Below, one piece after another: positions 1-8,942 of a DNA stretch of 44,573 bases. Location of the stretch: contig DAOWGM010000142.1 in NCBI GenBank assembly GCA_030637515.1, positions 1-44,573 on the forward strand, written 5' to 3'. The DNA is from Bacteroidales bacterium (GTDB taxonomy: Bacteria > Bacteroidota > Bacteroidia > Bacteroidales > UBA12077). Below the pieces are notes generated by a model that saw only the letters and a program-made list of their open reading frames with translations, was not told the origin of the DNA and made no database searches. Made by a program: the position numbers and the translations under genes. Positions within the stretch are counted from its first letter, which is position 1; every line of letters starts with the position of its first letter.

Positions 1-284
1 TCAATTTGCATATTTTCACGCCCAAGAAAACCCAACACTCCTAACATGTATAAGCCAATCAATAATTGACTAAGTTTTCTCCCCTTGATTTTTTTCTCAC
101 GAGGAAGAATACCAAACATTAATTCGCCAGAAGAAGCTGCTAAGCCAATATAACCAAAATTGAATAAGTAGAATATTTGATCGTTTGATTGCCAAAGCCA
201 TACACCAATAACTAAAAAAAACAATAATATAATAATGCTGTTTGTAATTACTTTTTGAGTTTTCTTTTCCATTTCTTTAGGCAT
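1..284 (-). CDS. N-terminal part of a membrane protein, probably NapH/YccM-like 4Fe-4S ferredoxin-type
   Basis: An open frame starts at the ATG at 284 (MPKEMEKKTQK) and runs off the left edge, so about 94 residues are visible. A charged N-terminus is followed by a hydrophobic segment (about residues 15-32), a second around 40-55 and a third starting near 75, so it is an inner-membrane protein. The visible end (LGRENMQI, about residues 87-94) resembles, from memory, the N-terminal part of polyferredoxin membrane proteins in which a GWCGWxC cluster motif follows later. That cysteine region lies outside the window, so the assignment is tentative; the membrane location is well supported. The gene points away from the Kelch gene and has no operon partner here. 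Confidence 0.5.
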   Translation of the reverse strand, partial: MPKEMEKKTQKVITNSIIILLFFLVIGVWLWQSNDQIFYLFNFGYIGLAASSGELMFGILPREKKIKGRKLSQLLIGLYMLGVLGFLGRENMQI

Positions 285-392
285 TGTACTTTATAATTAA
301 CTTAATTGCATCAAGTTAAAAAAAAAACTCAAATTTAAGATTTATAAATCTGTTGCAATACTATTTTGAATCTAAGCATTTTTATTAAGCAT

Positions 393-560
393 AACGGTTT
401 TCGTGTATGAAATCGTGCGGGTTTAATCGCTGCGCTCATGAGAACGCTTCGCTTAGTTCCGCCTTGTTTCATCCCCGATAGCTATCGGGGCCGTTGAACA
501 ACTTTACTAAGATAATATTTTGTCAGCAAATCACCAATCCCGATAATTCGGGACTCGTAT
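393..560. repeat. Dispersed intergenic repeat with a perfect 18-nt palindrome (copy 1)
   Basis: The gap 285-850 has no convincing gene. Its middle is richer in G+C than its surroundings and holds an 18-nt perfect palindrome at 473-490 (CCCCGATAGCTATCGGGG) and a second hairpin at 539-552 (CCCGA/TCGGG). About 70 nt around the first palindrome, including GAGAACGC and TTCCGCCTTGTTTCA to its left, recurs in diverged form at 2712-2783 downstream of another secreted-protein gene. Two copies in 45 kb suggest a dispersed element or shared remnant. No open frame is conserved between the copies. Confidence 0.6.
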
Positions 561-850
561 GTAGTTTGAGCTGCTGTTACAAATTGTGCGCCTAAGCTAC
601 CATACTTGTCAAATAAGTTGCAAACTTAACCATGAAATACTAAAACAAATTTGTTTTAGGAGGGAAATACACATTACAGGAAAGAGCAATATTCCGTTTA
701 GCATTATACTATTATTTTTGACAAACTTAATTTTATATCGTAAATTACTGATAATTTAAACATTAATAATAATATATACGCAAAAGAGAATTTAAAGTGT
801 AATATGAAATTTTTGTTATGTATCATCTTTCCTGATTAATATCAATTACT

Positions 851-1906
851 ATGAAAATATTAATAATTATTTTAAGTCTATTTATACTGGTTGTTTTCTC
901 AATATCATCAAATAATAGCAGTAAACAAGAAAAGTTAAGTGATAAACAAAATACCAGAGATTCTATTGCTAGTTCAAATGATAGTTTATCTTCTTGTTGG
1001 TTAAAATTAGCTGATCTAATAACACCTAGAAATGCTCATATGGCCGCATCGTTGAATAATAAGATTTATGTTATAGGCGGTTACACAAGTGGTACTTCTT
1101 TTGAAGAATATAATGTGTCAACAAACTCATGGAAATCTTTGGCTGATATGTCAACTCCCAGAGAATTTATTTCAGGTTGCGAATTAAATGGGAAAATCTA
1201 TGCAATTGGAGGTTGGTTGAAAAATATTACGTATGCCATTGTTGAAGAATATGACCCAGTAAAAAATAGCTGGTCTACAAAATCTCCAATGCCAACAAGA
1301 AGATGGGGTCATTCAGCTGTTGTAATAAATGAGAAAATATACATAATAGGAGGAGCGTTGGATTGGCCAATATCTGAATATTATAGTTCTATAGAAATAT
1401 ATGATCCAAAGACTGATACTTGGACAACAAAAGAATGTAATCCTACTAATGGTATGATTCCGAGATGGGGACAAGCTGCATGTGTTGTAAATGAAAAGGT
1501 CTATGTAATTGGAGGTGTTAATGCACCAGCTTATCCGGGATCAGGACAAATTTTTCAGTCACTTTCTGTGGTCGAGGAATATGATCCATTGATTAATAGT
1601 TGGAAACAAAAAATATCTATGCCAACAGCTCGCTGGTGTTTAACAGCTGTTTCGGTAAACAATAAAATCTACGCTATTGGAGGAGGAGATATTTTTTATC
1701 CCCAAAATACGCTTAGCAAAGTAGAAGTATATGATCCATTAACTGATACCTGGTTTTCTAGATCAAATATACCTAAAGGTCAAATTGGAGCAGCTTCATG
1801 TACTTTAGGCAACAGAATATATGTTCTCGGTGGTGGAGGGCTAAGTCCAAGTGATGCTTATTCAGATCTATTTGTTTATTACACAACATGTGATACGCTA
1901 AAGTAA
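851..1906 (+). CDS. Secreted Kelch-repeat beta-propeller protein
   Basis: The 351-residue product begins with a hydrophobic export segment (about residues 1-20) and a Ser/Asn-rich linker. From residue 50 onward there are Kelch repeats: Gly-Gly pairs at about 76-77, 120-121, 167-168, 221-222, 277-278 and 327-328, each after an IYxIGG-type strand and followed by a Tyr...Trp pair such as EEYDPVKNSW. Six blades suggest one complete propeller with little else. Kelch propellers bind proteins or sugars; no catalytic residue can be named. There is no T9SS sorting domain, so it is probably periplasmic, or surface-exposed by another route. The gene is monocistronic, with repeat-rich DNA on its 5' side. 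The partner is unknown. Confidence 0.85.
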   Translation: MKILIIILSLFILVVFSISSNNSSKQEKLSDKQNTRDSIASSNDSLSSCWLKLADLITPRNAHMAASLNNKIYVIGGYTSGTSFEEYNVSTNSWKSLADMSTPREFISGCELNGKIYAIGGWLKNITYAIVEEYDPVKNSWSTKSPMPTRRWGHSAVVINEKIYIIGGALDWPISEYYSSIEIYDPKTDTWTTKECNPTNGMIPRWGQAACVVNEKVYVIGGVNAPAYPGSGQIFQSLSVVEEYDPLINSWKQKISMPTARWCLTAVSVNNKIYAIGGGDIFYPQNTLSKVEVYDPLTDTWFSRSNIPKGQIGAASCTLGNRIYVLGGGGLSPSDAYSDLFVYYTTCDTLK

Positions 1907-1958
1907 TTACATTTACAGAAAATGAATAAATTTTAATATGGTTTGAAGAATCACAAAT

Positions 1959-1974
1959 GCAGCCGTCAGGCTGC
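1959..1974. other. Short perfect hairpin downstream of the Kelch gene
   Basis: GCAGCC and GGCTGC form a 6-bp stem with a GTCA loop, 53 nt after the Kelch stop codon. There is no T-run directly after it on the plus strand, so it is a poor intrinsic terminator and may be a REP-like palindrome. The rest of 1907-2175 shows no supported gene. Confidence 0.35.
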
Positions 1975-2175
1975 AAAGCGGGATGGAAAACAAATTTATT
2001 TTATTGTTATTACAACTGAACCTTTCTATAAAAGACATTATCAAGTTACTCAAAATAGAATAAATTTTTCTTGCAGCACCTTGTGTTTTTCTCTTCATGT
2101 TGACCTCTCCTTCTTTTGAAAAAAAGGTCAACCTATTTTAGCATGACGCACTGTTGTAAGTTATTTTGTCCTGTA

Positions 2176-2415
2176 TTATTTTTTAATCAATTTAATATAT
2201 AGATGTTCTACCTTGTCTCTTGCCCAAGGTGTTCTTCTTAAAAACTTAAGACTGGATTTAATTGAAGGGTCATAGTTGAAGCATCGGATATTGATTTTCA
2301 TTCCAAGTTCTTCCCATCCATATTCATCTACCAATCGCTCTAATATATCCACCAACTTTACTCCATGCAATGGATCGTTATGTTGTTCTTTGTTAGGTTT
2401 GTTAATGTCGCTCAT
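2176..2415 (-). CDS. VF530 family (DUF2132) small DNA-binding protein
   Basis: The 79-residue protein carries the VF530/DUF2132 signature almost end to end: [32 protein letters not shown], then [18 protein letters not shown]. The family is a short all-helical protein annotated as DNA-binding (named after a Vibrio protein); its cellular role is not established. Length matches the family and the ATG at 2415 puts the conserved block 15 residues in. It lies 71 nt downstream of a leftover copy of the AddB-like gene's 3' end, so it was probably once directly downstream of that nuclease, in the same direction, before a surface-protein gene separated them. Confidence 0.9.
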   Translation of the reverse strand: MSDINKPNKEQHNDPLHGVKLVDILERLVDEYGWEELGMKINIRCFNYDPSIKSSLKFLRRTPWARDKVEHLYIKLIKK

Positions 2416-2486
2416 TGCTTATATCAAATTACAAGTTTAGTTAAAAATGTGTGGATAATCTAAAAACTAAGAACCATCAACTTTGT

Positions 2487-2629
2487 CTATCGATGACAAA
2501 TTTTACTAAAAGCACAGTATTCACAGTTCTTGATTTCTTCGGTTTGGGTAAAACTTTTTTCAGGATTAAAAATATCAGAAACCAATTGGTTCAAATTTTT
2601 TATGAAATCTTCTGAAATCTCATTAAAAT
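2487..2629 (-). pseudogene. Orphan second copy of the 3' end of the AddB-like nuclease gene
   Basis: Positions 2472-2628 match 5518-5674, the 3' end and stop region of the AddB-like gene, at about 90% (15 mismatches over about 157 nt by eye), in the same orientation. Read on the minus strand it encodes the same C-terminal tail, including FTQTEEIKNCEYCAFS and the final KICHR before the stop, so the last three Fe-S cysteines are present. Weaker protein similarity continues a few codons further upstream. The fragment has no start or upstream domains. It sits just before the VF530 gene, separated from the full nuclease gene by the YCF48-like gene. Confidence 0.85.
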
Positions 2630-2639
2630 AAATAACTAC

Positions 2640-2815
2640 TGATAAGGTCCTGCGTTAAGTTACGTGGGGGTTTACTCGCATTACTTGTGAGTATAATCGT
2701 CTTCGTCTCAAGAGAACGCCTTGCTAAATTCCGCCTTGTTTCACCCCCGATAGCTATCGGGGCACTAAGATAAAACTTAGTCAAACAGCCAAGATACCTC
2801 GCTATGTTCGAACAG
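2640..2815. repeat. Dispersed intergenic repeat with the same 18-nt palindrome (copy 2)
   Basis: It contains the same 18-nt palindrome (2745-2762) preceded by the TTCCGCCTTGTTTCA block, matching 441-511 with scattered substitutions; CACTAAGATAA follows where copy 1 has ACTAAGATAA. It lies between the orphan nuclease fragment and the stop codon of the YCF48-like gene, so it marks the distal end of the inserted segment. No coding potential is seen. Confidence 0.6.
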
Positions 2816-2831
2816 CGAAATATTCTATTTC

Positions 2832-5372
2832 TTAGTACTTTATAATTCTTTTATTCAATATTTGTTCATTTGTAATTAATTGTATTATATAAATCCCACT
2901 ACTTAAGTCACTTATATCTACATTTGTTATGGTGCTATTTATATTTTTCTTTTTTATAATTCGCCCACTTACATCTAATAACAATAATTCATATGCACTA
3001 TCATAATTAATAAATTCAATGTTAATAATTGTTGATACGGGATTTGGGTAAATAATAAATTTGTTTTCTTCCATATTTAAAACAAATTCAACTATATAGT
3101 CTATAATATTAGATTTGTCAGAAATGCAAGGATAACTTGAAACAACAGTATGATATTTTCCTTCAATTTCAGGTATGTACTTATTTGAATAGGCGCCAGT
3201 AATTTTAGTGTCATCTACATACCACTGATTACCATACTTAATATTAGATATTAAGGTATCTCCACTTTGATTTATTTCAGGAGTAGGAACAGAAATTACT
3301 TGTATAGGTATTTCAATATCAATTGAGTCCAATTCATAATCTTTTATTGTTACACTATAAACACTGTCATTATCTGGTGCTACTAATACGGAAGATGTTG
3401 TTTGATTATTATTCCAATTATAAGAAATTGGTTTTGTTCCTCCAATGAAATTTGGCTTAAGTAAAATTGTATCACCTTGACATATAACAATATTTGCTTG
3501 ATATAATGGTTTTAAGGAGCTTCCACTGTTGGTTGTTTTCAGAATAACACCATTACCTCCAACAACGTAACCTGTATTTATATCTGTAAAGAAAATAGAA
3601 CGTAATCCTTTATCTGTGCCAGAATTAAGAACTGTCCAATTATTCCCACAATTCTCGGTTATAGATATTTCACCATCTTCACCAACAACATAAGCTGTAT
3701 TTTCATCGGTAAAGAATAAATCCATATAAGTATTCCCATGATAATATGTAGCTTCCCAATTAATTCCACCATCTATTGTTTTTAATATTCCTCCAAAATC
3801 ACCTACTATAAATGCTGTATCATTATTAACAAAAGTAACTTTTCTTGGAGATCTAAGTTCACCTATACTCTTTGTATTCCAATTTTCCCCACCGTCTGTA
3901 GTCGTTAATAAAATAGTAGAATCGATATCCCAATCATAAACAGGAATATAACCTGTATTAATGTCATTAAAATATATAGTGTATATATGTTTATTAGTAG
4001 GTGTTTCAAGTTTAATCCAATTTGCACCTCCATCAGTAGTCTTTATTATTATGCCATTCTCACCAACGGCATAACCATTGTTTGAATTTAAAAAATTTAA
4101 TGCATAGAGACTTTCTGATGTATTTGAGTTTTGTTCTATCCAGGTTGAACCTGCGTCGGTTGATTTAAGTATTTGACCTTGCTGAGCTATTACGTATATT
4201 GTATCAGTATTTTGAATAGATATATCATTTAGTGAGTAAGTATCCAATTCAGTATTTAAAGTTGACCACGTATCTCCTGCATCAGTGGTTTTTATGATAA
4301 AACCACTATAAGTTCCAGCATCTCCACCCACAGCATATCCAGTATCAGAATTAACGAATTTTATCTCATCAATGTATTTAGTTGTAATTGATGAGGAATT
4401 TTCGTTCCATATTATTCCCCCATTTTGGGTTGTTAAAATTCCAGATACTTCATATGAATAATCTCCACCTACTGTAATACCATGAGTTGAATCAGCAAAA
4501 CTAACAGAACTTAAATCAAAGTTAGATTGTGCAATTCGTTCCCAGTTATTACCACCATCAATTGTTTTTAAAATATCTATTCTCCCAATAATATATCCAA
4601 TATTTTCATTAATAAAATTAATCGAGAGCAGAGTACTATTTGTTATTGCAGAAGGAAATTCATTTTGTATAAGCCAATTATTTCCATAATCAATTGTCTT
4701 TAATATTGCCCCTGAAGATCCTACTAAGAAACCAGTACTATCATTTACGAAATCAATTTTATTAAATGAATCATTCAATGGTAAATTTATTGTTGACCAG
4801 TTTAGTCCCCCATTAATTGTTTTAAGTGTTTTTCCACCGGTACCATGTCCTACAGATGCATAGCCAGTGTCAATAGATGTAAAAAAAATTGAGGTTACTT
4901 GCTGAAATTCAATACCAACATCCAAATCAGTCCATGTTGCACCGTAATCAACTGTTTTAAACAATGTTGTTCCATCACCAGCAAAATAACCAACAGCTGG
5001 ACTAACAAAAAAGATGAAGTTGGTACTATTACTTCCACCATAGCTAAAAACATTATCCCACGATATCCCGCCGTTTATTGTTTTAAAAACACTAAGATTT
5101 TCACCCCCTACATATATAGTATCCTTATCAATTAAAGATATTGAATACAAATTATGATTTGTTCCTGATATTTGTAATTCCCAGTCCTCGCCTCCATTTG
5201 TTGTTTTTATAATTGTTCCAAAATTACCAATTGCATAGGCTGTAGAAGAATCAACAAATTCTACACAGTTTAATTTATTCCCTGCAGGTAATGGGTTTTT
5301 CCATTTCCAATCCTGTCCATTTACAGTATTTAATAAAAGAAATAGAATTAGAAATATATAAATTTTCTTCAT
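2832..5372 (-). CDS. Secreted YCF48/BNR-type beta-propeller protein with T9SS sorting domain
   Basis: The 846-residue product starts with a clear signal peptide (MKKIYIFLILFLLLNTVNGQ). About residues 25-620 hold roughly a dozen repeats of the form KTxDGGxNW followed by a [FVI]xNxxTGYxVG strand, typical of YCF48-like/BNR propellers, enough for about two propellers. A region with an SYNWNNNQTTSSV motif follows (about 640-700; SprB-like or Ig-like). The last ~80 residues (IYPNPVSTIINIEF ... GIYIIQL) are a type A T9SS sorting domain, directing the protein across the outer membrane to the cell surface. The function is probably binding or structural. The gene and its flanks lie between two copies of the AddB-like 3' end, so it appears to be an insertion. 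Domain boundaries are approximate. Confidence 0.9.
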   Translation of the reverse strand: MKKIYIFLILFLLLNTVNGQDWKWKNPLPAGNKLNCVEFVDSSTAYAIGNFGTIIKTTNGGEDWELQISGTNHNLYSISLIDKDTIYVGGENLSVFKTINGGISWDNVFSYGGSNSTNFIFFVSPAVGYFAGDGTTLFKTVDYGATWTDLDVGIEFQQVTSIFFTSIDTGYASVGHGTGGKTLKTINGGLNWSTINLPLNDSFNKIDFVNDSTGFLVGSSGAILKTIDYGNNWLIQNEFPSAITNSTLLSINFINENIGYIIGRIDILKTIDGGNNWERIAQSNFDLSSVSFADSTHGITVGGDYSYEVSGILTTQNGGIIWNENSSSITTKYIDEIKFVNSDTGYAVGGDAGTYSGFIIKTTDAGDTWSTLNTELDTYSLNDISIQNTDTIYVIAQQGQILKSTDAGSTWIEQNSNTSESLYALNFLNSNNGYAVGENGIIIKTTDGGANWIKLETPTNKHIYTIYFNDINTGYIPVYDWDIDSTILLTTTDGGENWNTKSIGELRSPRKVTFVNNDTAFIVGDFGGILKTIDGGINWEATYYHGNTYMDLFFTDENTAYVVGEDGEISITENCGNNWTVLNSGTDKGLRSIFFTDINTGYVVGGNGVILKTTNSGSSLKPLYQANIVICQGDTILLKPNFIGGTKPISYNWNNNQTTSSVLVAPDNDSVYSVTIKDYELDSIDIEIPIQVISVPTPEINQSGDTLISNIKYGNQWYVDDTKITGAYSNKYIPEIEGKYHTVVSSYPCISDKSNIIDYIVEFVLNMEENKFIIYPNPVSTIINIEFINYDSAYELLLLDVSGRIIKKKNINSTITNVDISDLSSGIYIIQLITNEQILNKRIIKY

Positions 5373-5530
5373 CGTTATGATTAAAATTAAATATTAGCCT
5401 ATAGTTTTAATACAAGCAAAATTGCATTTTACTGTTGTGCAAAGTTATTAATAAATGGAATAAAATATAATGTTTAAATATCATTATGAAATTGATCTTT
5501 CAAATTTTAACCAGTAACCATCAACTTTAT

Positions 5531-8404
5531 TTATCGATGACAAATTTTACTAAAAGCACAGTATTCACAGTTCTTGGTTTCTTCGGTTTGGGTGAAGCTT
5601 ATTTCAGGATTAAAAATATCAGAAACCAGTTCATTCAAATTTTTATTAAAATCTTTTGAAACCTTATTAAAATCATCAATTATTAATTTGGGCTTTTCAG
5701 TTTGTGTTATTCGGTAATCAAAATTTTTATCGTAGATTTTACGAACAGAATATACTCCGGGAGTAATTTGTAATTCCGGTTTCTTCGTTTCTTGATAAAA
5801 CAGGGAATACAAAAAGGTTTGAAAAACAGCCGAGTTCTGATCACTTTTCTTATCAGAAAAAAGGGCTTCTATATTTTTAAATTCAAGCTTATCACTTCCG
5901 GTTTTGTAATCAATTATTCGTATTCTATTCTTTTGTATATCAATACGGTCAATCATACCGCCTAATTTTATTGTTTCTGTTTTTCCATTGGAGCTTATTG
6001 GAATTTCTATTTCGTAAGTATCTTCCAACGAAACAATTTGGAAAGGAGAGAGGCTTTCATCTACTTTCAGAATCTGATGAATGTATTTTTCAATCAACTC
6101 TCGAATAATAATGTTTTTGCCGGAATAGTTAATTTTATTTTCAGACTTAAAATATTCATCCTTAAAAGCTTGATCAATAGCTATGTTTATTTTTCCGGTA
6201 CTTTTTAAAATAGCTTGAATGCTTTCTTTGGTAATTTCTTTTCCTATAAAATCATGGTAAACATAGTTCATTGCCTGATGCAGAATATTTCCAAATAATG
6301 GAGCATCAACTTCTTCGCTTAGCTCGTCTTGTTCGCGAAGCTCGGCTACATACTTAAAATAAAATTGCAAGTGGCAACGCAAATAGGTGCTTAAAGCACT
6401 TGGCGATAAATACTTTTCGCCTGTAGTAAAAAATTTATTTAGTTTCTGAATTACTTCGACCGATTTATCAATCGTAATTTCTTTTGCCTGTGTAATATTG
6501 ATATCGTATTTCAGGCTTTTCTCTATAATCTCAAATTCGGATTCAAACTTAAGCTGATATAAGAAACGACTCATTTCTCCGGTTTGCATCCCTTCTGAGC
6601 TGGAGTTGTAAAGTATGGTAACATTCTTTGCTCGTTGCAATAATCGGTAAAAATAGTAAGCATATATAGCATCCTGATGCTCAATGGTTGGCAATCCGAA
6701 TCCACGGCGCAGATTATACGGAATAAACGATAGTGCAGCTTCAGTTTTAGGAAAAACTCCCTCGTTAACCGATGTAATATATAGATTTTCGAAATCGAGC
6801 AATCTAGTTTCTAATATTCCCATTATTTGTAATCCTGAAAGCGGCTCTCCGGTAAACGGAATCCGAAGGTTTCGTATAATTTTTCGAATCAATCGAATAT
6901 ATGTCTCTGTTTTTATTTCAATTTGTTGTTCGTGCAAAACATCTTTAACACGATTTATCGAAAGATAAATATGATAAATGTATTCTTTCTCAAGCGATGT
7001 GGTATGAATTGTATTTTCTTGTCCAGTGTTTTGTAGAGAGTTATACACTTGGTGCAGAATGTTCAAGATATATTCCGATAACTCAAGATAGGTATTTACT
7101 TTGATGAAAATCACCTTGAAGAAATCGCATTGTGCTAATTCATCTCTGGTAATAACTATTTTATTGTTCTTTTTAATAAACTGTAATAGTTCAGTGGCTT
7201 CTTTCGAAAATTGTGCATTTACATATTGATGATTCAAAACTGCAAGTACATTTTTATGATAAAACGTGGTGCCGTTTTTGCTTTCTTTGGCGTTTCTCTG
7301 AAGCTCAATTACATGTTCTAACAAGCTGTAAACGGGAGTGTTATTTACAGGATATCCCATGGTTATGTTCACCTTGTCGACCGTATCGGGAATCGAATGT
7401 AAAACCGGAACCAATAATTCTTCGTCGGCCAATACAATAGCTGTTTTATTTGGCGATTCGGAAATATTATCGCCTGCTTCTTTTAACTTTTGCGTTATTA
7501 CTTTTGCTTGTCCAACATCCGATGGAACAGAAATAATCTCAATATTCTTTTTTTCTGATAATGATTTAAAAATATCCTTGCTCGTTATACTTAAAGGCTG
7601 TTTATACTGATTTATATTTTCGCGCAAAAATAATCCTGCTTCGTGATGATGATTATTGATATAAGTTTGATCATAATCCCAATAAAAATCAGCCAGTTTA
7701 TTATTGTTCAAATAATCGAAAAGCTTTTTTTCGCAATTATTAAGTGCATTAAATCCTGCAAAAACATATTTTGTATGTGATAAATCAATTTTCTCGTTTC
7801 CTTTAATTTTGTCGGCTACGGTTCTGTAAATCATTCCTTCGTAAGCAATCCCGAGCTTATTAAGTTTAGCATTTAATTGCTTGTAAATTTCATATAAAAT
7901 ATTCCATACGCTTATAAAATCATCCTGATGTGTGCTTTGCTTTTTAAGATCGAAACTTTGCCAGAATTGCTGTATTGCTTCAACTTGTTCGTCGCTTAAA
8001 TAATTAAATTGATCTTGAATAGATTTTAGTGATTTGAGGTTTTTAAATAAGTCCTCAGGATTTACCAGATATTTATCGATATCATCGAAATCATTCAACA
8101 TCATTTCACCCCAAAAGTAGAAATCATCAAAGCTTTCTTCCGATTTTTTAATTTGTTTATATATTCGGTAAAGTTCAAATAGCAGTTTAATGTTATCGGC
8201 AATGGTAAGTCCCGAAATTTCCTGCATTAATTCATTAATGGTTGTTGTTTCAGGCGACCACATTGGTTTGTCGCTTAGCTCGGAAAGGTATTTTTTAAAA
8301 TATAAACTTGCCCTGCGATTAGGAAAAACAATACACAGGTCTGATATTTTATCGGAGTACCTTGTATAAAGGTCGTGAGCAATATGTTTTAGGAATGATT
8401 CCAT
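5531..8404 (-). CDS. AddB-like PD-(D/E)XK nuclease with C-terminal Fe-S cluster
   Basis: The 957-residue protein begins with an AddB-like inactive-helicase region (SDLCIVFPNRRASLYFKKYL near residue 22) and ends with a RecB-family nuclease domain: His709 in the GNILHQA motif, Asp832-Tyr-Lys834 (IDYKTG), and cysteines 677, 946, 949 and 955, the spacing expected for the AddB 4Fe-4S cluster. With the AddA-like protein encoded at 10025-13279 it should form the double-strand-break end-processing helicase-nuclease that loads RecA. The two genes share strand and are separated by a radical SAM gene and a small S23-like gene. The 3' end is duplicated at 2487-2629. No Walker A motif was seen, as usual for the AddB subunit of this phylum. 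Confidence 0.88.
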   Translation of the reverse strand: MESFLKHIAHDLYTRYSDKISDLCIVFPNRRASLYFKKYLSELSDKPMWSPETTTINELMQEISGLTIADNIKLLFELYRIYKQIKKSEESFDDFYFWGEMMLNDFDDIDKYLVNPEDLFKNLKSLKSIQDQFNYLSDEQVEAIQQFWQSFDLKKQSTHQDDFISVWNILYEIYKQLNAKLNKLGIAYEGMIYRTVADKIKGNEKIDLSHTKYVFAGFNALNNCEKKLFDYLNNNKLADFYWDYDQTYINNHHHEAGLFLRENINQYKQPLSITSKDIFKSLSEKKNIEIISVPSDVGQAKVITQKLKEAGDNISESPNKTAIVLADEELLVPVLHSIPDTVDKVNITMGYPVNNTPVYSLLEHVIELQRNAKESKNGTTFYHKNVLAVLNHQYVNAQFSKEATELLQFIKKNNKIVITRDELAQCDFFKVIFIKVNTYLELSEYILNILHQVYNSLQNTGQENTIHTTSLEKEYIYHIYLSINRVKDVLHEQQIEIKTETYIRLIRKIIRNLRIPFTGEPLSGLQIMGILETRLLDFENLYITSVNEGVFPKTEAALSFIPYNLRRGFGLPTIEHQDAIYAYYFYRLLQRAKNVTILYNSSSEGMQTGEMSRFLYQLKFESEFEIIEKSLKYDINITQAKEITIDKSVEVIQKLNKFFTTGEKYLSPSALSTYLRCHLQFYFKYVAELREQDELSEEVDAPLFGNILHQAMNYVYHDFIGKEITKESIQAILKSTGKINIAIDQAFKDEYFKSENKINYSGKNIIIRELIEKYIHQILKVDESLSPFQIVSLEDTYEIEIPISSNGKTETIKLGGMIDRIDIQKNRIRIIDYKTGSDKLEFKNIEALFSDKKSDQNSAVFQTFLYSLFYQETKKPELQITPGVYSVRKIYDKNFDYRITQTEKPKLIIDDFNKVSKDFNKNLNELVSDIFNPEISFTQTEETKNCEYCAFSKICHR

Positions 8405-8463
8405 ATTTTTATAAGATAAAAGTATAAAGTAAAAAAGATAAAAGTACTTTTCGCTTTTATACT
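8405..8463. repeat. Low-complexity AAAAGTAAAAAGATAAAAG-type spacer
   Basis: The spacer between the AddB-like and S23-like genes is built of short purine-rich words (AAAAGT, AAAAAG, GATAAAAG on one strand). The same words fill 8875-8940 on the other side of the S23-like gene and 16744-16785 upstream of the first peptidase gene. The S23-like gene is thus bracketed by similar low-complexity DNA. Confidence 0.45.
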
Positions 8464-8820
8464 TTATTTTACTGTTGATTTTTGAACGATTGAACCTAAT
8501 ATTTTCTTTAATTCAGTAGATTCATTTATTAACCATTCTAATTCATTATTATCAATCGATTTATCGACAACTTCTTTTATTAATCTTAACCAATAATTCG
8601 ATTCTCTCATTTCTCTTAATGAGATTCTTACTTTGTTTGTAAAATCGGCTTTTGATGAACCAGCTTGCGCTTCTTCATAATTTGCTCCAACAGATGTTGA
8701 ACTTTTTATTAGTTGATAACGAATAACTGTCACTTCTGGAGAATTTTGTAAAAGTTTTAGAAACTTTATTGTTCGCACAGCAAAATTAAAAAGTCGTTTA
8801 GTTAATTCATTCTCAGCCAT
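8464..8820 (-). CDS. Four-helix-bundle protein of the S23 / 23S rRNA intervening-sequence family
   Basis: The 118-residue protein matches the TIGR02436-type four-helix-bundle family: an N-terminal LTKRLFNFAVRTIKFL helix, the hallmark SSTSVGANYEEAQAGSSKADF loop-helix (written here in part), then LREMRESNYWLRLI. The family was first seen inside 23S rRNA intervening sequences and also occurs as stand-alone genes often linked to mobile or repeat DNA; molecular function is unclear, though related bundles bind nucleic acid. Here it stands alone with no rRNA nearby, between the YhcC-like and AddB-like genes, bracketed by low-complexity repeats. The length is normal and the start at 8820 is the only reasonable one. 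Confidence 0.9.
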   Translation of the reverse strand: MAENELTKRLFNFAVRTIKFLKLLQNSPEVTVIRYQLIKSSTSVGANYEEAQAGSSKADFTNKVRISLREMRESNYWLRLIKEVVDKSIDNNELEWLINESTELKKILGSIVQKSTVK

Positions 8821-8942
8821 TTTTTTTTAATGTTTCTATACACATTACACTTTTGTCTTTTTCATTATTTATTCCGATTTACTTTTTACTTTTTACTTTT
8901 ATCTTTTAACTTTTGTCTTTTTACTTGAATATTCTTTTGTCT

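Noticed and set aside
473..490. The palindromic repeat near the Kelch gene as an integron attC site
   Set aside because: No integrase gene and no matching core-site (RYYYAAC/GTTRRRY) pair could be placed at the ends; the palindrome is better described as a dispersed repeat.
1913..2131. Minus-strand open frame with a purine-rich GAAGGAGAGG before an internal ATG at 2098
   Set aside because: About 62 residues with no recognisable domain, overlapping a hairpin at its 3' part; composition looks like intergenic remnant, so no gene was called.
2832..5372. Periodic repeated words on both strands, possibly a repeat array
   Set aside because: They encode the propeller blades of the YCF48-like protein; spacing follows codons, not a DNA array.
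8464..8820. The S23-family gene as marker of an rRNA intervening sequence
   Set aside because: There is no rRNA sequence on either side, so it is a stand-alone gene.
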